Source: Microbispora siamensis
GTDB taxonomy: Bacteria > Actinomycetota > Actinomycetes > Streptosporangiales > Streptosporangiaceae
NCBI RefSeq assembly: GCF_016863095.1
Contig: NZ_BOOF01000017.1
Span: 124,001-188,000 of the forward strand
DNA length: 64,000 bases
Direction of reading: 5' to 3'
The position numbers and the translations under genes are program-made. The notes below the pieces were generated by a model. That model ran no database searches, had not been told where the DNA came from, and saw only the letters and a program-made list of their open reading frames with translations. The stretch's first letter is position 1; each line of letters opens with the position of its first letter. This document shows, piece by piece, positions 1 to 8,375 of this stretch.

Positions 1-599
1 TCCGGAACGGAGACGCCGGCCAGGAAGTCCTCCACGCGGCGGGCGTCGGCTTCGATCCGTCGGTCGAGCGGGGGGCCGACGCCCAGGCGCTTTGCGGCGA
101 GGGGAGCGAGGGGGTCGAGCAGGCCCGGCGCGTCATCACCGAGGTAGGCGCGCAGGGCGTCCAGCGATGCCGCCGGATGCTGCGGGTCGATGCCCGCGAA
201 CCGTACCTTCCGCGATGCGGTGCGGTTGTGGTCGCGCAGCCACTCGACGACCGCCAGCATCTCCACCGTGTGCAACGTCCAGAAGCCCAGCCCGGCGAGC
301 GCCTCGACCGGATCGCCGGAGCCGCCCTGCACGTAATCGTCCACGGCTCGGGACGCCGAGGCGCTGGCCTCCACAGCGAGCGTCGTGAAGCCCAGTTCCT
401 CGACCAGGAACTCCAGCAACCGGTGCCTGATCAGGAAGAACTCCCGGGTGCCGTGCGTGGCCTCGCCGAGCCCCACCACCCGCACGCCGTCCAGTGCGAC
501 GCGGAACGACGCCAGGTCGGCGGTTCCGGCGCCCGGTTTCAGGCCGTTCAGCGGTATCGCTCGCGTCTTGAGCCACTTCGCCACCTCGTCGTCGTTCAT
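1..599 (-). CDS. Erythromycin esterase-like protein (3' part cut off by the window start)
   Basis: Reading leftward from an ATG at 599 the frame stays open to base 1, giving the first 199 residues of a longer protein. Residues about 41-55 read GLGEATHGTREFFLI, followed by LAVEAS and a GFWTLHTVEMLAVVEWLR segment. This GEATHG plus E-A-S pattern is the signature of the erythromycin esterase superfamily, whose founding members (EreA/EreB) hydrolyse the macrolide lactone. Most chromosomal actinomycete relatives have no proven macrolide activity and are annotated only by family. Full members are about 400 residues, so roughly half lies outside the window. It is co-directional with the downstream-numbered acetyltransferase gene but 55 bp away. 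Antibiotic resistance is possible but unproven. Confidence 0.85.
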   Translation of the reverse strand, partial: MNDDEVAKWLKTRAIPLNGLKPGAGTADLASFRVALDGVRVVGLGEATHGTREFFLIRHRLLEFLVEELGFTTLAVEASASASRAVDDYVQGGSGDPVEALAGLGFWTLHTVEMLAVVEWLRDHNRTASRKVRFAGIDPQHPAASLDALRAYLGDDAPGLLDPLAPLAAKRLGVGPPLDRRIEADARRVEDFLAGVSVP

Positions 600-654
600 C
601 GTGCCGGGCACGGTGCTCCTCACGGTCGGCTGGAAACGGTCGGCGGGAAGGCGG

Positions 655-1179
655 TCAGAGGCCCGTGACGGTGCTGCGGCGTTCGAGGAGGACGACGTCG
701 CGCCAGCGGTCGTGGTGGCGGCCGACGTGGTGGCGGGTGCCGACGACGCGGAAGCCGGCCTTCTCGTGGAGGCGCAGGCTGGCGGTGTTCTCGGGGAAGA
801 CGCCCGACTGGATGGTCCAGATGCCTTCGGCCTCGGTGGACTGGATCAGGGCGTTCAACAGCGCCAGCCCCGCTCCGCGGCCACCGTGGTCGGGGTGGAC
901 GTACACGGAATGCTCGACCACTCCGACGTACACACACCGATCGGAGACCGCACTGACCGCGATCCAGCCGACGACCTGCCCGCTCGCGGCGTCGACGGCG
1001 ACGTGCCGGTGGAGCGGCAGCTTCGCGGCGTCGAACGCCTGCCAGGTCGGTGCCGTGGTCTCGAAACTGGCGTTTCCGCCGTCGAGACCGGCCTGGTAGA
1101 TCGCGAGGACCTGCGCGGCGTCGGTCTCTCGCATCGGGCGGATGAGGATTGCTCCCACCTTGTCGACATGCTCGGACAC
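655..1179 (-). CDS. GNAT N-acetyltransferase, phosphinothricin-acetyltransferase/ArsN-like
   Basis: A single GNAT domain of about 174 residues. The acetyl-CoA loop is VHPDHGGRGAGLALLN, followed by GVFPENTASLRLHEKAGF, the classic C-terminal GNAT motif of the phosphinothricin-acetyltransferase-like subgroup. I place the start at GTG 1179 because GGAGGAG lies just upstream; a TTG at 1191 would overlap that ribosome binding site, and a GTG at 1158 is also possible. The gene follows arsR by 18 bp on the same strand and is surely co-transcribed with it. PAT-like acetyltransferases in ars operons (ArsN type) acetylate amino-organoarsenicals, which fits the neighbouring ArsI-type gene; that substrate is inferred from context. 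Confidence 0.82.
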   Translation of the reverse strand: MSEHVDKVGAILIRPMRETDAAQVLAIYQAGLDGGNASFETTAPTWQAFDAAKLPLHRHVAVDAASGQVVGWIAVSAVSDRCVYVGVVEHSVYVHPDHGGRGAGLALLNALIQSTEAEGIWTIQSGVFPENTASLRLHEKAGFRVVGTRHHVGRHHDRWRDVVLLERRSTVTGL

Positions 1180-1197
1180 GTGCTCCTCCAATCAGCG

Positions 1198-1563
1198 TCA
1201 CGCTGTTTCGGCGAAGGCCGTCGATGCGGGCGTGAGCAGAGTCGACATGCGGGCCAGTACGGCGGGGTTGATCCAGTAGTAGACCCAGGTGCCCCGGCGC
1301 TCGGACTCGATGAGCCCGGCCTGCCTGAGCACCTTCAGGTGATGGCTGATCGTCGGCGGGGTGAGGTCGAAGGCGGTCGTCAGGTCGCACACGCACGCCT
1401 CACCGCCCTCGTGGCAGGCGATCAGCGACAGCAGGCGCAGCCGTACGGGGTCGGCGATCGCCTTGAACAGCGGAGCGAGTTCGGCGGCCTCGCTCTCGGA
1501 CAGCGGTTCGCAGGCCAGCGGGGCGCAACAGACATCGACGATCGGCAGCTCTTGCTTCGACAC
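1198..1563 (-). CDS. arsR: ArsR-family metalloid-sensing repressor
   Basis: A 121-residue winged-helix repressor. Near the N-terminus it has a vicinal Cys pair (VDVCCAP) and further on ACVCDL, followed by the recognition helix region TPPTISHHLKVLRQAGL and the wing ERRGTWVYYWI. The N-terminal Cys-Cys pair plus a Cys near the DNA-binding helix recalls the Corynebacterium ArsR1 type of As(III) site rather than a simple E. coli ELCVCDL site; this comparison is from memory of the family. The start is taken as GTG 1563; the frame extends upstream to 1599 but would run into the intergenic operator region. It is divergent from the ArsI-type gene, with palindromic sequence between, so it probably represses both directions until metalloid binds. 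Confidence 0.9.
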   Translation of the reverse strand: MSKQELPIVDVCCAPLACEPLSESEAAELAPLFKAIADPVRLRLLSLIACHEGGEACVCDLTTAFDLTPPTISHHLKVLRQAGLIESERRGTWVYYWINPAVLARMSTLLTPASTAFAETA

Positions 1564-1615
1564 GACTCTAATTTGACATCTATCTATGCAAGCTCGCAAA
1601 CTGCGGGCATCCTGA

Positions 1616-1631
1616 TTAGAAGTTCATCTAA
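1616..1631. promoter_or_regulatory. Candidate ArsR operator
   Basis: TTAGAAGTTCATCTAA: perfect 5-bp arms (TTAGA/TCTAA) around a 6-bp centre, ending 14 bp before the ATG of the rightward ArsI-type gene and just before its AAGGGGAAG ribosome binding site. A second, imperfect TTGACAT...ATGCAA repeat lies at 1573-1591 next to the arsR start. The position between divergent metalloid genes suggests ArsR binding; this is inferred. Confidence 0.5.
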
Positions 1632-1645
1632 CCAAGGGGAAGCGC

Positions 1646-2104
1646 ATGTCCCGTGTCCAACTCGCTCTGCGTGTCGCCGACCTGGAAGGCTCGATCGCGT
1701 TCTACTCCAAGCTGTTCGGTGTCGAGCCCGCCAAGCGCAGGCCGGGGTACGCCAACTTCGCCATCGCGGAGCCGCCGCTCAAGCTGGTCCTCCTGGAGGG
1801 CGAGCCGGGGGAACCGACCCGGATGGACCACCTCGGTGTCGAGGTCGAGGACGACGCCCAGGTCACGGCGGCGACCGAACGCCTGAAGGAGGCCGGTCTG
1901 GCGACCTTCGAGGAGAACGACACCACCTGCTGCTACGCACTCCAGGACAAGGTGTGGGTGCACGGCCCCGGCGGCGAGCCCTGGGAGGTGTACGTGGTCA
2001 AGGCCGACAGTCCCACGGCCGGCGCCCTCAGCGTCGACATCCTCCCCAAGGAGGCCGGCTCCGCCTGCTGTGCCACCGAGACGGTCACCGGCGGTGCCGG
2101 CTGA
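1646..2104 (+). CDS. arsI: ArsI/CadI-family vicinal-oxygen-chelate dioxygenase (C-As lyase type)
   Basis: A 152-residue glyoxalase/bleomycin-resistance-fold protein. It closely resembles mycobacterial CadI and characterised ArsI enzymes: MSRVQLALRV at the N-terminus, KRRPGYANFAI, then NDTTCCYALQDKVW. ArsI uses a vicinal Cys pair (here C95-C96) to hold trivalent organoarsenicals and an Fe(II) site whose ligands correspond here to Q5, H62 and E114. All are present, so demethylation of methylarsenite by cleavage of the C-As bond is the likely reaction. A second Cys pair occurs near the C-terminus (SACCAT). The ATG is preceded by AAGGGGAAG. The 3' end overlaps the convergent GAP1-like gene by 20 bp. 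A cadmium-inducible role (CadI name) is the alternative. Confidence 0.88.
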   Translation: MSRVQLALRVADLEGSIAFYSKLFGVEPAKRRPGYANFAIAEPPLKLVLLEGEPGEPTRMDHLGVEVEDDAQVTAATERLKEAGLATFEENDTTCCYALQDKVWVHGPGGEPWEVYVVKADSPTAGALSVDILPKEAGSACCATETVTGGAG

Positions 2105-4358
2105 GCGTTCCGCCGAGCCGGGCGGGCCGCCACATCAGCAGCACCACCGCCACGAAGGCGAGGGCGACCACCACGAAGAAGAGGGCGTACGGGAAGGAAG
2201 TGGTTCCTTCCGGCTCTTCCACGGACGTCGGTTCCGTCACCGGGGCGATCTGATCGACGAGGGCCTTCGCGGCCTGCTTGGGGTCGCCCTGGGGCGCGTG
2301 CCTGAGATCCGCGGCGCCGGTGACCTGGAGCAGGTCCTGCCGCATCGGTTCGTCCGCCGCGCGGTTGACGAGCACGACCAGTCTGCGCTGCGGAAGCGGC
2401 AGGTCCCGTGGAGCGGGGCGCTGGTAGCCCTCGAAGGCGCTCACACTCTCGGGCACGATCGCGGCGCGGGCGGATTTCCCGGCCAGCCGACGCGAGATCT
2501 CCTGGGCCGGCACGGTGGTCAGCCGGAGACCACGATCGGTCAGCGCGCGTAGCTGCTCCCCGCCGATCGTGTTGCGGATGAGGATGTCGCCGCCCTCGCC
2601 GGGGTGGTCGAGGAACCTTTCCGGTTTGATGTCGTCCCTGACGAGCAGGACGTCGGGACTCGTCACCCCAAGGTCCGCCAGCTCACTGAGGCCCCACGTC
2701 TGCAGGTCCCCCCGCACGTCCCTGCCGGAGTACTGACCGCCGCTGACCGACCCGAGGACGTCGAGGTCGTACGCGATGGTCACGGCCGGCACGCCGGCGG
2801 GCGGCGTGACGGTCGCCGGGTCGATCGTCTCGATGGCCGGGGCGTAGCCGTCGCGGCGGAGCCTCTCGGCGAAGGCCTCGGCGGCGTACCGCTGGTCCGC
2901 GGGCGCCTGGACGATCACGGTCGGCGGCGAAGGGGAGAGGTCCGTCGGAGGGGGTTCGCCGGCGTCGCCCAGAGTCAGGAAGACGGCCACGACGGCCACC
3001 GCGACGAGCGCGGCCGTGCCCGTGAGGATCACCGCCAGGCGCACCCGCCGGTCCAGGACCCGCCAGGTCCGCCGGCGCTCGACGGCAGGCGTGCCCATGA
3101 GGGAGGCGAGCCTCCGCCGGACGGTCTCCGGCGTGCTCGGCGAGCAGATGAGGGCGTCGGCGACGTCCTGGCTGGACTGCCTCCACATCTCCTCGGGCGG
3201 AAAGGCCGCGTCCACGAGCCGTGCGTAGAGGTGGTCCGCGTCACCACGGGGATCGATCACACTGCGGAAGCAGTTGCGCTGGAGCAGGGCCCTTTGGAGG
3301 TGTTGCCGTTTGGTGGGGTCCGTCGTGCCCGAGCGAGCCAGATCCTCGACCGCGGCGCGGACGTCGGGGGCGTACGTGAGCGCATCGGCCAGCCCTTCGG
3401 TGTAGGCGTTTCCCACGCCGTTCCGGTACGCCACGGTGGTATCCGTGGAGCTCACGGGCAGGGTGGGAGGAGGGGCGGGCGGGGAGTGATCGGGCTCGGG
3501 TTCCGGCTCGGGTTCCAGTGCCGTGGAACCGGACTGTTCGACCAGTTGGAGCACCTTGGGCCGGTCCTTCTCGATCGACAGCGGCTCGGCCTGGCGGGCG
3601 AGCCTGGCGATCATCTCCGTCGCCGGGACGTCCGACCGTGTGTAGAACTGGTAGCAGAGTTTCGACGGCGTCTGCTCGTGGACGCTCTCGGCCCCGCGTC
3701 CCCAGACCACCGTCTGCGCGCCCTCGGGGGCGTACCGCGCGAACGACAGCTTGATGTTGTGCTCGCTGGTGCTGCTGGTCCAGGTGGCGGCGGTGAACCT
3801 GGTCCGCGTCCCGTACGGCAGCAGCGCCGCGACGGTGTCGGCGAATCGCAGCCGATCGATCATGGGGACGGTGTCGGCGCCGATCACGCACACGGGCCGG
3901 CCGTTCAGCAGCAGCGCCGCGGCGGAGAGCGTGTCCGGGCCGGGTGCCATGGCCTCCGGGTCGTACGGCGGCACGGCCACGGTCAGCGGAGGCCGCGGCT
4001 CCAGCGGCAACGCGGCGAAGGCGGTGTAGAGCGCCGTGTACGACACCGGCTGATCGACGAGCTGCTCGTACGGCACGTAGAACCATCGGGTGTAGGCGAT
4101 CTTGCGGTTGGCGAAGTCGCGGTGACCCGACCACTCGCGGATCGCCAGGACCAGGTAGTAGGAGATCTCGCCGTTCTCGCTGATCCTCGCGGTCCCGATC
4201 GTGACCTGCGGCAGGTCGCCGGCGGTGCTCGCGGCGTAGCGGTGTCTGAGCTTGTCGAACACCTCGCGATCGAGCCGCCCGTCGCTCCACTCCAGCAGGC
4301 CGTATTCGTCGTAGCTGCCGGGGCGCTTGCCTTCCAGCGCCCACTCGAAACCGATCAC
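2085..4358 (-). CDS. GTPase-associated protein 1 (GAP1)-like membrane protein
   Basis: A 757-residue protein starting at a GTG whose GTGA overlaps the stop of the upstream GTPase gene. The N-terminal 300 residues (FEWALEGKRPGSYDEYGLL onward) resemble the GAP1 N-terminal domain found next to double-GTPase proteins in actinobacteria. A Pro/Glu-rich linker follows near residue 290. A transmembrane helix (VRLAVILTGTAALVAVAVVA) lies near residue 450. The extracytoplasmic region after it has the alpha/beta look of a solute-binding or vWA-like fold (TVIVQAPADQRYAAEAFAERL). A second helix (SFPYALFFVVVALAFVAVVL) lies near the C-terminus. It may anchor the GTPase at the membrane and sense something outside. 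The family assignment is by recognition of the N-terminus and the gene pair; the function is unknown. Confidence 0.72.
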   Translation of the reverse strand: MIGFEWALEGKRPGSYDEYGLLEWSDGRLDREVFDKLRHRYAASTAGDLPQVTIGTARISENGEISYYLVLAIREWSGHRDFANRKIAYTRWFYVPYEQLVDQPVSYTALYTAFAALPLEPRPPLTVAVPPYDPEAMAPGPDTLSAAALLLNGRPVCVIGADTVPMIDRLRFADTVAALLPYGTRTRFTAATWTSSTSEHNIKLSFARYAPEGAQTVVWGRGAESVHEQTPSKLCYQFYTRSDVPATEMIARLARQAEPLSIEKDRPKVLQLVEQSGSTALEPEPEPEPDHSPPAPPPTLPVSSTDTTVAYRNGVGNAYTEGLADALTYAPDVRAAVEDLARSGTTDPTKRQHLQRALLQRNCFRSVIDPRGDADHLYARLVDAAFPPEEMWRQSSQDVADALICSPSTPETVRRRLASLMGTPAVERRRTWRVLDRRVRLAVILTGTAALVAVAVVAVFLTLGDAGEPPPTDLSPSPPTVIVQAPADQRYAAEAFAERLRRDGYAPAIETIDPATVTPPAGVPAVTIAYDLDVLGSVSGGQYSGRDVRGDLQTWGLSELADLGVTSPDVLLVRDDIKPERFLDHPGEGGDILIRNTIGGEQLRALTDRGLRLTTVPAQEISRRLAGKSARAAIVPESVSAFEGYQRPAPRDLPLPQRRLVVLVNRAADEPMRQDLLQVTGAADLRHAPQGDPKQAAKALVDQIAPVTEPTSVEEPEGTTSFPYALFFVVVALAFVAVVLLMWRPARLGGTLSRHRR

Positions 4359-5341
4359 CGGGGACCGCCGCCGGCGAGCCGCCGTCCGAGCCACAGCATG
4401 GGCTCGACGACGTTGATGGGATGGACCTGCCCCCGGATCCGCAGCTCCTTGCCCGCCTCGGGCAGCAGGTTCTGGTAGTCGTTCCGGTCGAACGTCTTGG
4501 TGTGCGGCCGTACGTAGAAGCCGATCGACGAGGTGACGAAGAACTCGACGCGGGTGCGGTGGAAGAACTGGTCGAGGGCGTTGACGACCATGTCCGCGTT
4601 GCCGCTCGCGGACACCTCGCACAGCGCCCGGAACAGGTCGCGGGCGTCCTCGCTGCTCACCCGGGGAAATCCGTACTCGTCGTCGGGGGAGGAATCGAGC
4701 AGGTGCAGCTTCTCCGCGGTCTCCAGCACCCGCGGGTCGTCGAACTTGGTGATGCAGACCGCGACGTGATGGGGGAGCATCCCGTCGCGCAGTTCCCCGA
4801 TCTCGAGCATCTTCTCGGCGAGGCGGGTGAGCGGCGGGTGCAGGTGGTCGAAGGCGTCGCCGAGCTCGAACTCCCGGATGGGATCGAACAGGAAGACCAG
4901 GCCCCGGCTCTTCACCAGGTTGTCCATCAGGCGTTGGCGCAGGTCGTCGACGACCCGGGAGCCGTTCCCCGTATGCACGGGGCCCGCGCTGAACAGACCG
5001 CCCGGCGCGTCGACCATGCTGATGCCGATCTTCAGCGGCGGGGCGGGCCGGGCTCTGCGCAGCCACCGGCGCTCCTGCCGCTCGGCCGGCCCGACCAGGG
5101 TCCAGCGGTAGTGCTCCAGGCTCTGGCTCGCCTCCGGGAAGATCTTCCCGCTCGACAGCGCGTTCGTCCTCTCGATGAGGTAGTCGGACGAGGCGGCGTC
5201 GGAGCCGATGATCTTCCAGTCGTCCTTCCGCCGCATCAGCGCGATGTTGAGGGCGGCCAGCAGCGTGGTCTTGCCGCTGCCGGGGGCGCCCCACATGGCG
5301 ATGTCGTGGGCCGGTGGTCCCGACGCCGGGTCGGACTGCAT
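4355..5341 (-). CDS. P-loop GTPase of the double-GTPase (DO-GTPase) type
   Basis: A 328-residue cytoplasmic P-loop protein. Walker A is WGAPGSGKTTLLAALN near residue 20. A G3-like motif ISMVDAPGG lies near residue 105, and the G4-like VCITKFDDP sits near residue 190, so nucleotide specificity is probably guanine. The ATG at 5341 is 8 bp after the stop of the vWA-like gene, and the gene ends in a 4-bp overlap with the GAP1-like gene, showing one operon of three. Families with this organisation were described computationally as parts of NTP-dependent conflict systems in multicellular bacteria. I infer a switch or assembly role controlled by its two partners; no reaction beyond GTP hydrolysis can be claimed. 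Confidence 0.78.
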   Translation of the reverse strand: MQSDPASGPPAHDIAMWGAPGSGKTTLLAALNIALMRRKDDWKIIGSDAASSDYLIERTNALSSGKIFPEASQSLEHYRWTLVGPAERQERRWLRRARPAPPLKIGISMVDAPGGLFSAGPVHTGNGSRVVDDLRQRLMDNLVKSRGLVFLFDPIREFELGDAFDHLHPPLTRLAEKMLEIGELRDGMLPHHVAVCITKFDDPRVLETAEKLHLLDSSPDDEYGFPRVSSEDARDLFRALCEVSASGNADMVVNALDQFFHRTRVEFFVTSSIGFYVRPHTKTFDRNDYQNLLPEAGKELRIRGQVHPINVVEPMLWLGRRLAGGGPR

Positions 5342-5349
5342 GTCTGGTC

Positions 5350-6774
5350 TCACTCCGTCTCGTCGAGGAGGGGGAACGGGATGGGGAGGGTGGCGGGCGC
5401 GGCCAGCCCCAGGTCGGCGGCCAGCCCCCGGACGTCGAGGGCGTCCAGATGCGCGAGCGCGTTCGCGCCGAGGCGACGCCAGGCAGGGTGCGCGGAGGCG
5501 TCCTGGCGGTCGCAGATCGCGGCGAGCACGGTGTCCGGCCGGCTCTGGACGCGGTCCACCAGCGACCGCCAGTCGTGCGGGCGCGGGCAGGGCAGGATCA
5601 GCGACCGGTTCGTACGCGCCGGGTGCGGCGGGCGGTCGCCGACCGTGAGCAGGACCGTGCGCACCTGATCCGACGTCGGGAGCCGCCGGGCCACCGCGTC
5701 CAGCATGTCCTCCAGCTGGGCGGCGTGCGGATAGTAGGGGTAGCCCTCGGTGATCGCGCCGCGGTCCTCCAGCCGCTCCAGGGCGGCCAGCGCGCGCTCG
5801 GGCGCGACCTGCCACGCGGCGACCTCCACCGGGTGCTCTCCTCCGGCACGGACGTCGTAGGAGTGCGCGCCGTACGCCACGAGGGAGACCCGCAGGAGGC
5901 CCGCGAGCTCGGCGGACAGATGACTGACCATCTGACGCACGCGGCTCAGGCGCTCCTCCACCTTCGCGTCCGGCCCGCACACCTCCACGGCGCAGATCAG
6001 GTGCGCAGGTCCGGCCTGGGGCGGCAGCTGTGACGGCGCCGCCGCCACGAGGTCGCTCCAGCCGCGCGGGTCCCGGGTCAGCTCGGGCACGCCGGTGAAG
6101 CGCACCTTCCCCGGTCGCACCAGCTCGGCGGTCAGCAGGTAACGCCCGGGGGTGATCCTGGCGCTGTGCACCGACAGCAGCCTGGGCTCCCGGCCCTGCC
6201 AGGTGACCACGGCGAACGCGGTGCCGTACTCGTCGCCGGGTTCGCAGCGGACGGCCACCTCGGCCCGGGTCCCGGGGAGGGTGCCGATCGGAAACAGCTG
6301 CTTGCTCCCCAGCCGCAGCCGCCCGCTCGCGTGGTCGGCGCGTAACACGACCAGGTCGTACGACCGTGACAGCGGGTCGGTGGCCAGGACGTCCTCGACG
6401 ATCGCGATGACCGGCCCGTTGGAGGGGAAGACGGTGGCGGGCCGCGCCTCGCTCAGCCAGCCGAGCGCCCGGTTGGCCTCCGCGCCGTCGGGAAACGAGC
6501 AGACGAGGACGACCTCGTCGGCGGAGAGCGGGTCGGCGGCCCGGAGCACGGCCTGCCGGGAGGACTCGTGCTCCCACCCCTGCTCCGAGGTCAGGTCGCC
6601 CCAGGACGACGACCAGTAGTGGCAGCGCGGCCTGCCGTTGTCGTCCCGGTGGATCCGGAAGACGGTCATGCCGTCGGCGGCGACCTCCACGATCGTGAGG
6701 CGGCCGGTGGCGGTGAGCCCCGCAACGGCTCGGGCGACGGCCTTGCGAAGCAGAGCCTTGTCGGGCTCTGACAC
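5350..6774 (-). CDS. Degenerate vWA-like partner protein of the GTPase operon
   Basis: A 474-residue soluble protein starting at GTG 6774 behind a GGAGG site. The first half shows beta-rich repeats. The C-terminal half begins HLICAVEVCG and contains LRVSLVAYGAHSYDVR and VRTVLLTVGDRPPHP. These alternate like the strands and helices of a von Willebrand A fold, but the usual DxSxS metal site is not intact (AVEVCG in its place). It is the first gene of the three-gene leftward operon and probably supplies protein-protein binding to the GTPase and GAP1-like proteins. I do not recognise a closer family, and the vWA call is tentative. It diverges from the DUF4407 gene across 218 bp in which I found no convincing promoter hexamers. 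Confidence 0.6.
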   Translation of the reverse strand: MSEPDKALLRKAVARAVAGLTATGRLTIVEVAADGMTVFRIHRDDNGRPRCHYWSSSWGDLTSEQGWEHESSRQAVLRAADPLSADEVVLVCSFPDGAEANRALGWLSEARPATVFPSNGPVIAIVEDVLATDPLSRSYDLVVLRADHASGRLRLGSKQLFPIGTLPGTRAEVAVRCEPGDEYGTAFAVVTWQGREPRLLSVHSARITPGRYLLTAELVRPGKVRFTGVPELTRDPRGWSDLVAAAPSQLPPQAGPAHLICAVEVCGPDAKVEERLSRVRQMVSHLSAELAGLLRVSLVAYGAHSYDVRAGGEHPVEVAAWQVAPERALAALERLEDRGAITEGYPYYPHAAQLEDMLDAVARRLPTSDQVRTVLLTVGDRPPHPARTNRSLILPCPRPHDWRSLVDRVQSRPDTVLAAICDRQDASAHPAWRRLGANALAHLDALDVRGLAADLGLAAPATLPIPFPLLDETE

Positions 6775-6992
6775 GGATCCTCCGTTGCTTGTCCTATTCG
6801 TGGCCCCCGTCCCCCTTTATCCGAGCTAGCCGGTAACCACGAAAAGACGACTTGTCATAACGGTAGGCTTCTTGTTGTGTCGTTGCGTCGAATCATTCTC
6901 AGTTTCCCGCAATCTTACGGCGGGGACCTACGATAGCCCGAGTCTCGAGCGTTATGCCACGTTCCAATATGTGCGCGTAGGCGAGGAGAAAC

Positions 6993-8375
6993 ATGAGGCG
7001 GTTTCTGATTGCCCTGTCCGGAGCGCGGCCGGAGGTGCTCGAACGGTGCCCCACCGAGTACGGGAAGTTCGAGGGCATCGGCGGCGCCGTGCTCACGACG
7101 GCCGTCCTCGCGGTGGTGTCGATGACGTTCGCGCTGAACAGCGCCCTGGGCGTCAACATCGTCCTGGCCGTCCTCGCCGCGCTGGTATGGGGCCTGATGA
7201 TCCTGAGCCTCGACCGCTGGCTGGTCAGCACGATGCGGGCGGACGCCCCGCGCCGCTGGCCGCTGGCCGTTCCGCGCGTTCTCATGGCCCTGCTGCTCGG
7301 GTTCGTCATCTCCACGCCATTAGTGCTCCAGATCTTCCGGTCTGAAATCGATGCCCAAATTGTCCAGATCAAGCAGCAGCGTGCGGACGCGTTCGCCGCG
7401 CGGCAGCAGCAGGGCAACGTCGGCAAGGACGTCGGCCAGCTCCGCAAGGAGGTGGCCGACCTGGAAAAAGTCATCTCCTCCGGTGGTGACGTGCCCATCG
7501 ACACCGAGCAGGACCCGAACGTCAAGGCGTTGACCGCCGAGCGCGCCAGGCAGCAGAAACTCGCCGACAAGCACTACGGCGAGTGGCAGTGCCAGCTGTA
7601 CGGAGGGCCCTCGTGCCCGAAGAAGGGCGACGGCCCTCTGGCCCAGGACAGCCGGCGTGCGTACGAGAAGGACAAGCGGCGAATCGACCTGATCAACCGG
7701 CAGATCGAGGACCGGAAGCGGGAGCTGAGCGCCAACAGCGAGGAGGCCAAGCAGGCCCGCCTCGCGAGCGCGCAGGACGCCCTGCCCAAGGCGAAGGCGC
7801 AGCTCGACGCCGGGATCAAGCGGCAGGCGGACCTCCAGGCGTCCTTCGACGCGGAGAACATGGCGACCAACGGCCTCCTCATCCGCATCCAGGCGCTCAA
7901 CGAGGTGACCGGCAAGGACAGCAGCCTCGGCATCACCCGCCTGCTGCTGTTCCTGTTGTTCCTCCTCATCGAGTGCCTGCCGGTCACGATCAAGCTGATG
8001 CAGCGGCCGGGCAACTACGAGAAGGTCCTCGCGCTGGCCGAGAAGCACGAGTTCCGGGACGCGCGGGGCACCTTCGCACAGGGCATGGCCGGCTCCGGGG
8101 CGTCCGCGCCGCCCTCGGCCGGATCGCAGGACGTCTGGCGCATCTGGTCCCGTACGGGCGAGACCGGCCCGCAACCGGTCGTCACCGTCCCCGAGGGCGG
8201 CGCGGACTACCGGGGACCCACCGGCACCCGCGCGGAGACCGTCGGCGAGACCGATGCGTACGACTCGCTGGAGGACGAGGAACTGAGGCGGATGCCGGAC
8301 GCCAGGACCACGCGGGTGCCCAGGAACGGCGCCGAGCGCCCCGGCGGAGTCGAACTGCTGCCCGATGACGACTGA
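6993..8375 (+). CDS. DUF4407 membrane protein with long cytoplasmic coiled coil
   Basis: A 460-residue protein with GCGAGGAG before its ATG. Residues 1-120 hold several hydrophobic helices (GGAVLTTAVLAVVSMTFAL, VNIVLAVLAALVWGLMIL, PRVLMALLLGFVISTPLVL). A charged, heptad-like region of about 190 residues follows (about 125-310), including a Cys-containing insert WQCQLYGGPSCPKKG. Another membrane helix (LLLFLLFLLIECLPVTIKL) is near residue 325, and the tail is acidic and disordered. This is the DUF4407 layout, seen in bacterial membrane proteins of unknown role. The gene overlaps the downstream kinase gene by 11 bp, so it may be its substrate or receptor; its acidic Thr-containing tail would be a natural phosphorylation site (inference). 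Confidence 0.82.
   Translation: MRRFLIALSGARPEVLERCPTEYGKFEGIGGAVLTTAVLAVVSMTFALNSALGVNIVLAVLAALVWGLMILSLDRWLVSTMRADAPRRWPLAVPRVLMALLLGFVISTPLVLQIFRSEIDAQIVQIKQQRADAFAARQQQGNVGKDVGQLRKEVADLEKVISSGGDVPIDTEQDPNVKALTAERARQQKLADKHYGEWQCQLYGGPSCPKKGDGPLAQDSRRAYEKDKRRIDLINRQIEDRKRELSANSEEAKQARLASAQDALPKAKAQLDAGIKRQADLQASFDAENMATNGLLIRIQALNEVTGKDSSLGITRLLLFLLFLLIECLPVTIKLMQRPGNYEKVLALAEKHEFRDARGTFAQGMAGSGASAPPSAGSQDVWRIWSRTGETGPQPVVTVPEGGADYRGPTGTRAETVGETDAYDSLEDEELRRMPDARTTRVPRNGAERPGGVELLPDDD

Noticed and set aside
1-599. Erythromycin-esterase-like gene as self-resistance for a nearby cluster
   Set aside because: No macrolide biosynthesis genes in the window and the arsenic and GTPase modules lie between it and the RiPP cluster.
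4359-5294. Apparent N-terminal extension of the GAP1-like protein through the GTPase gene
   Set aside because: This part is Arg/Pro/Gly-rich noise in another frame over the Walker-motif GTPase; the GTG at 4358 with GTGA coupling is the better start.
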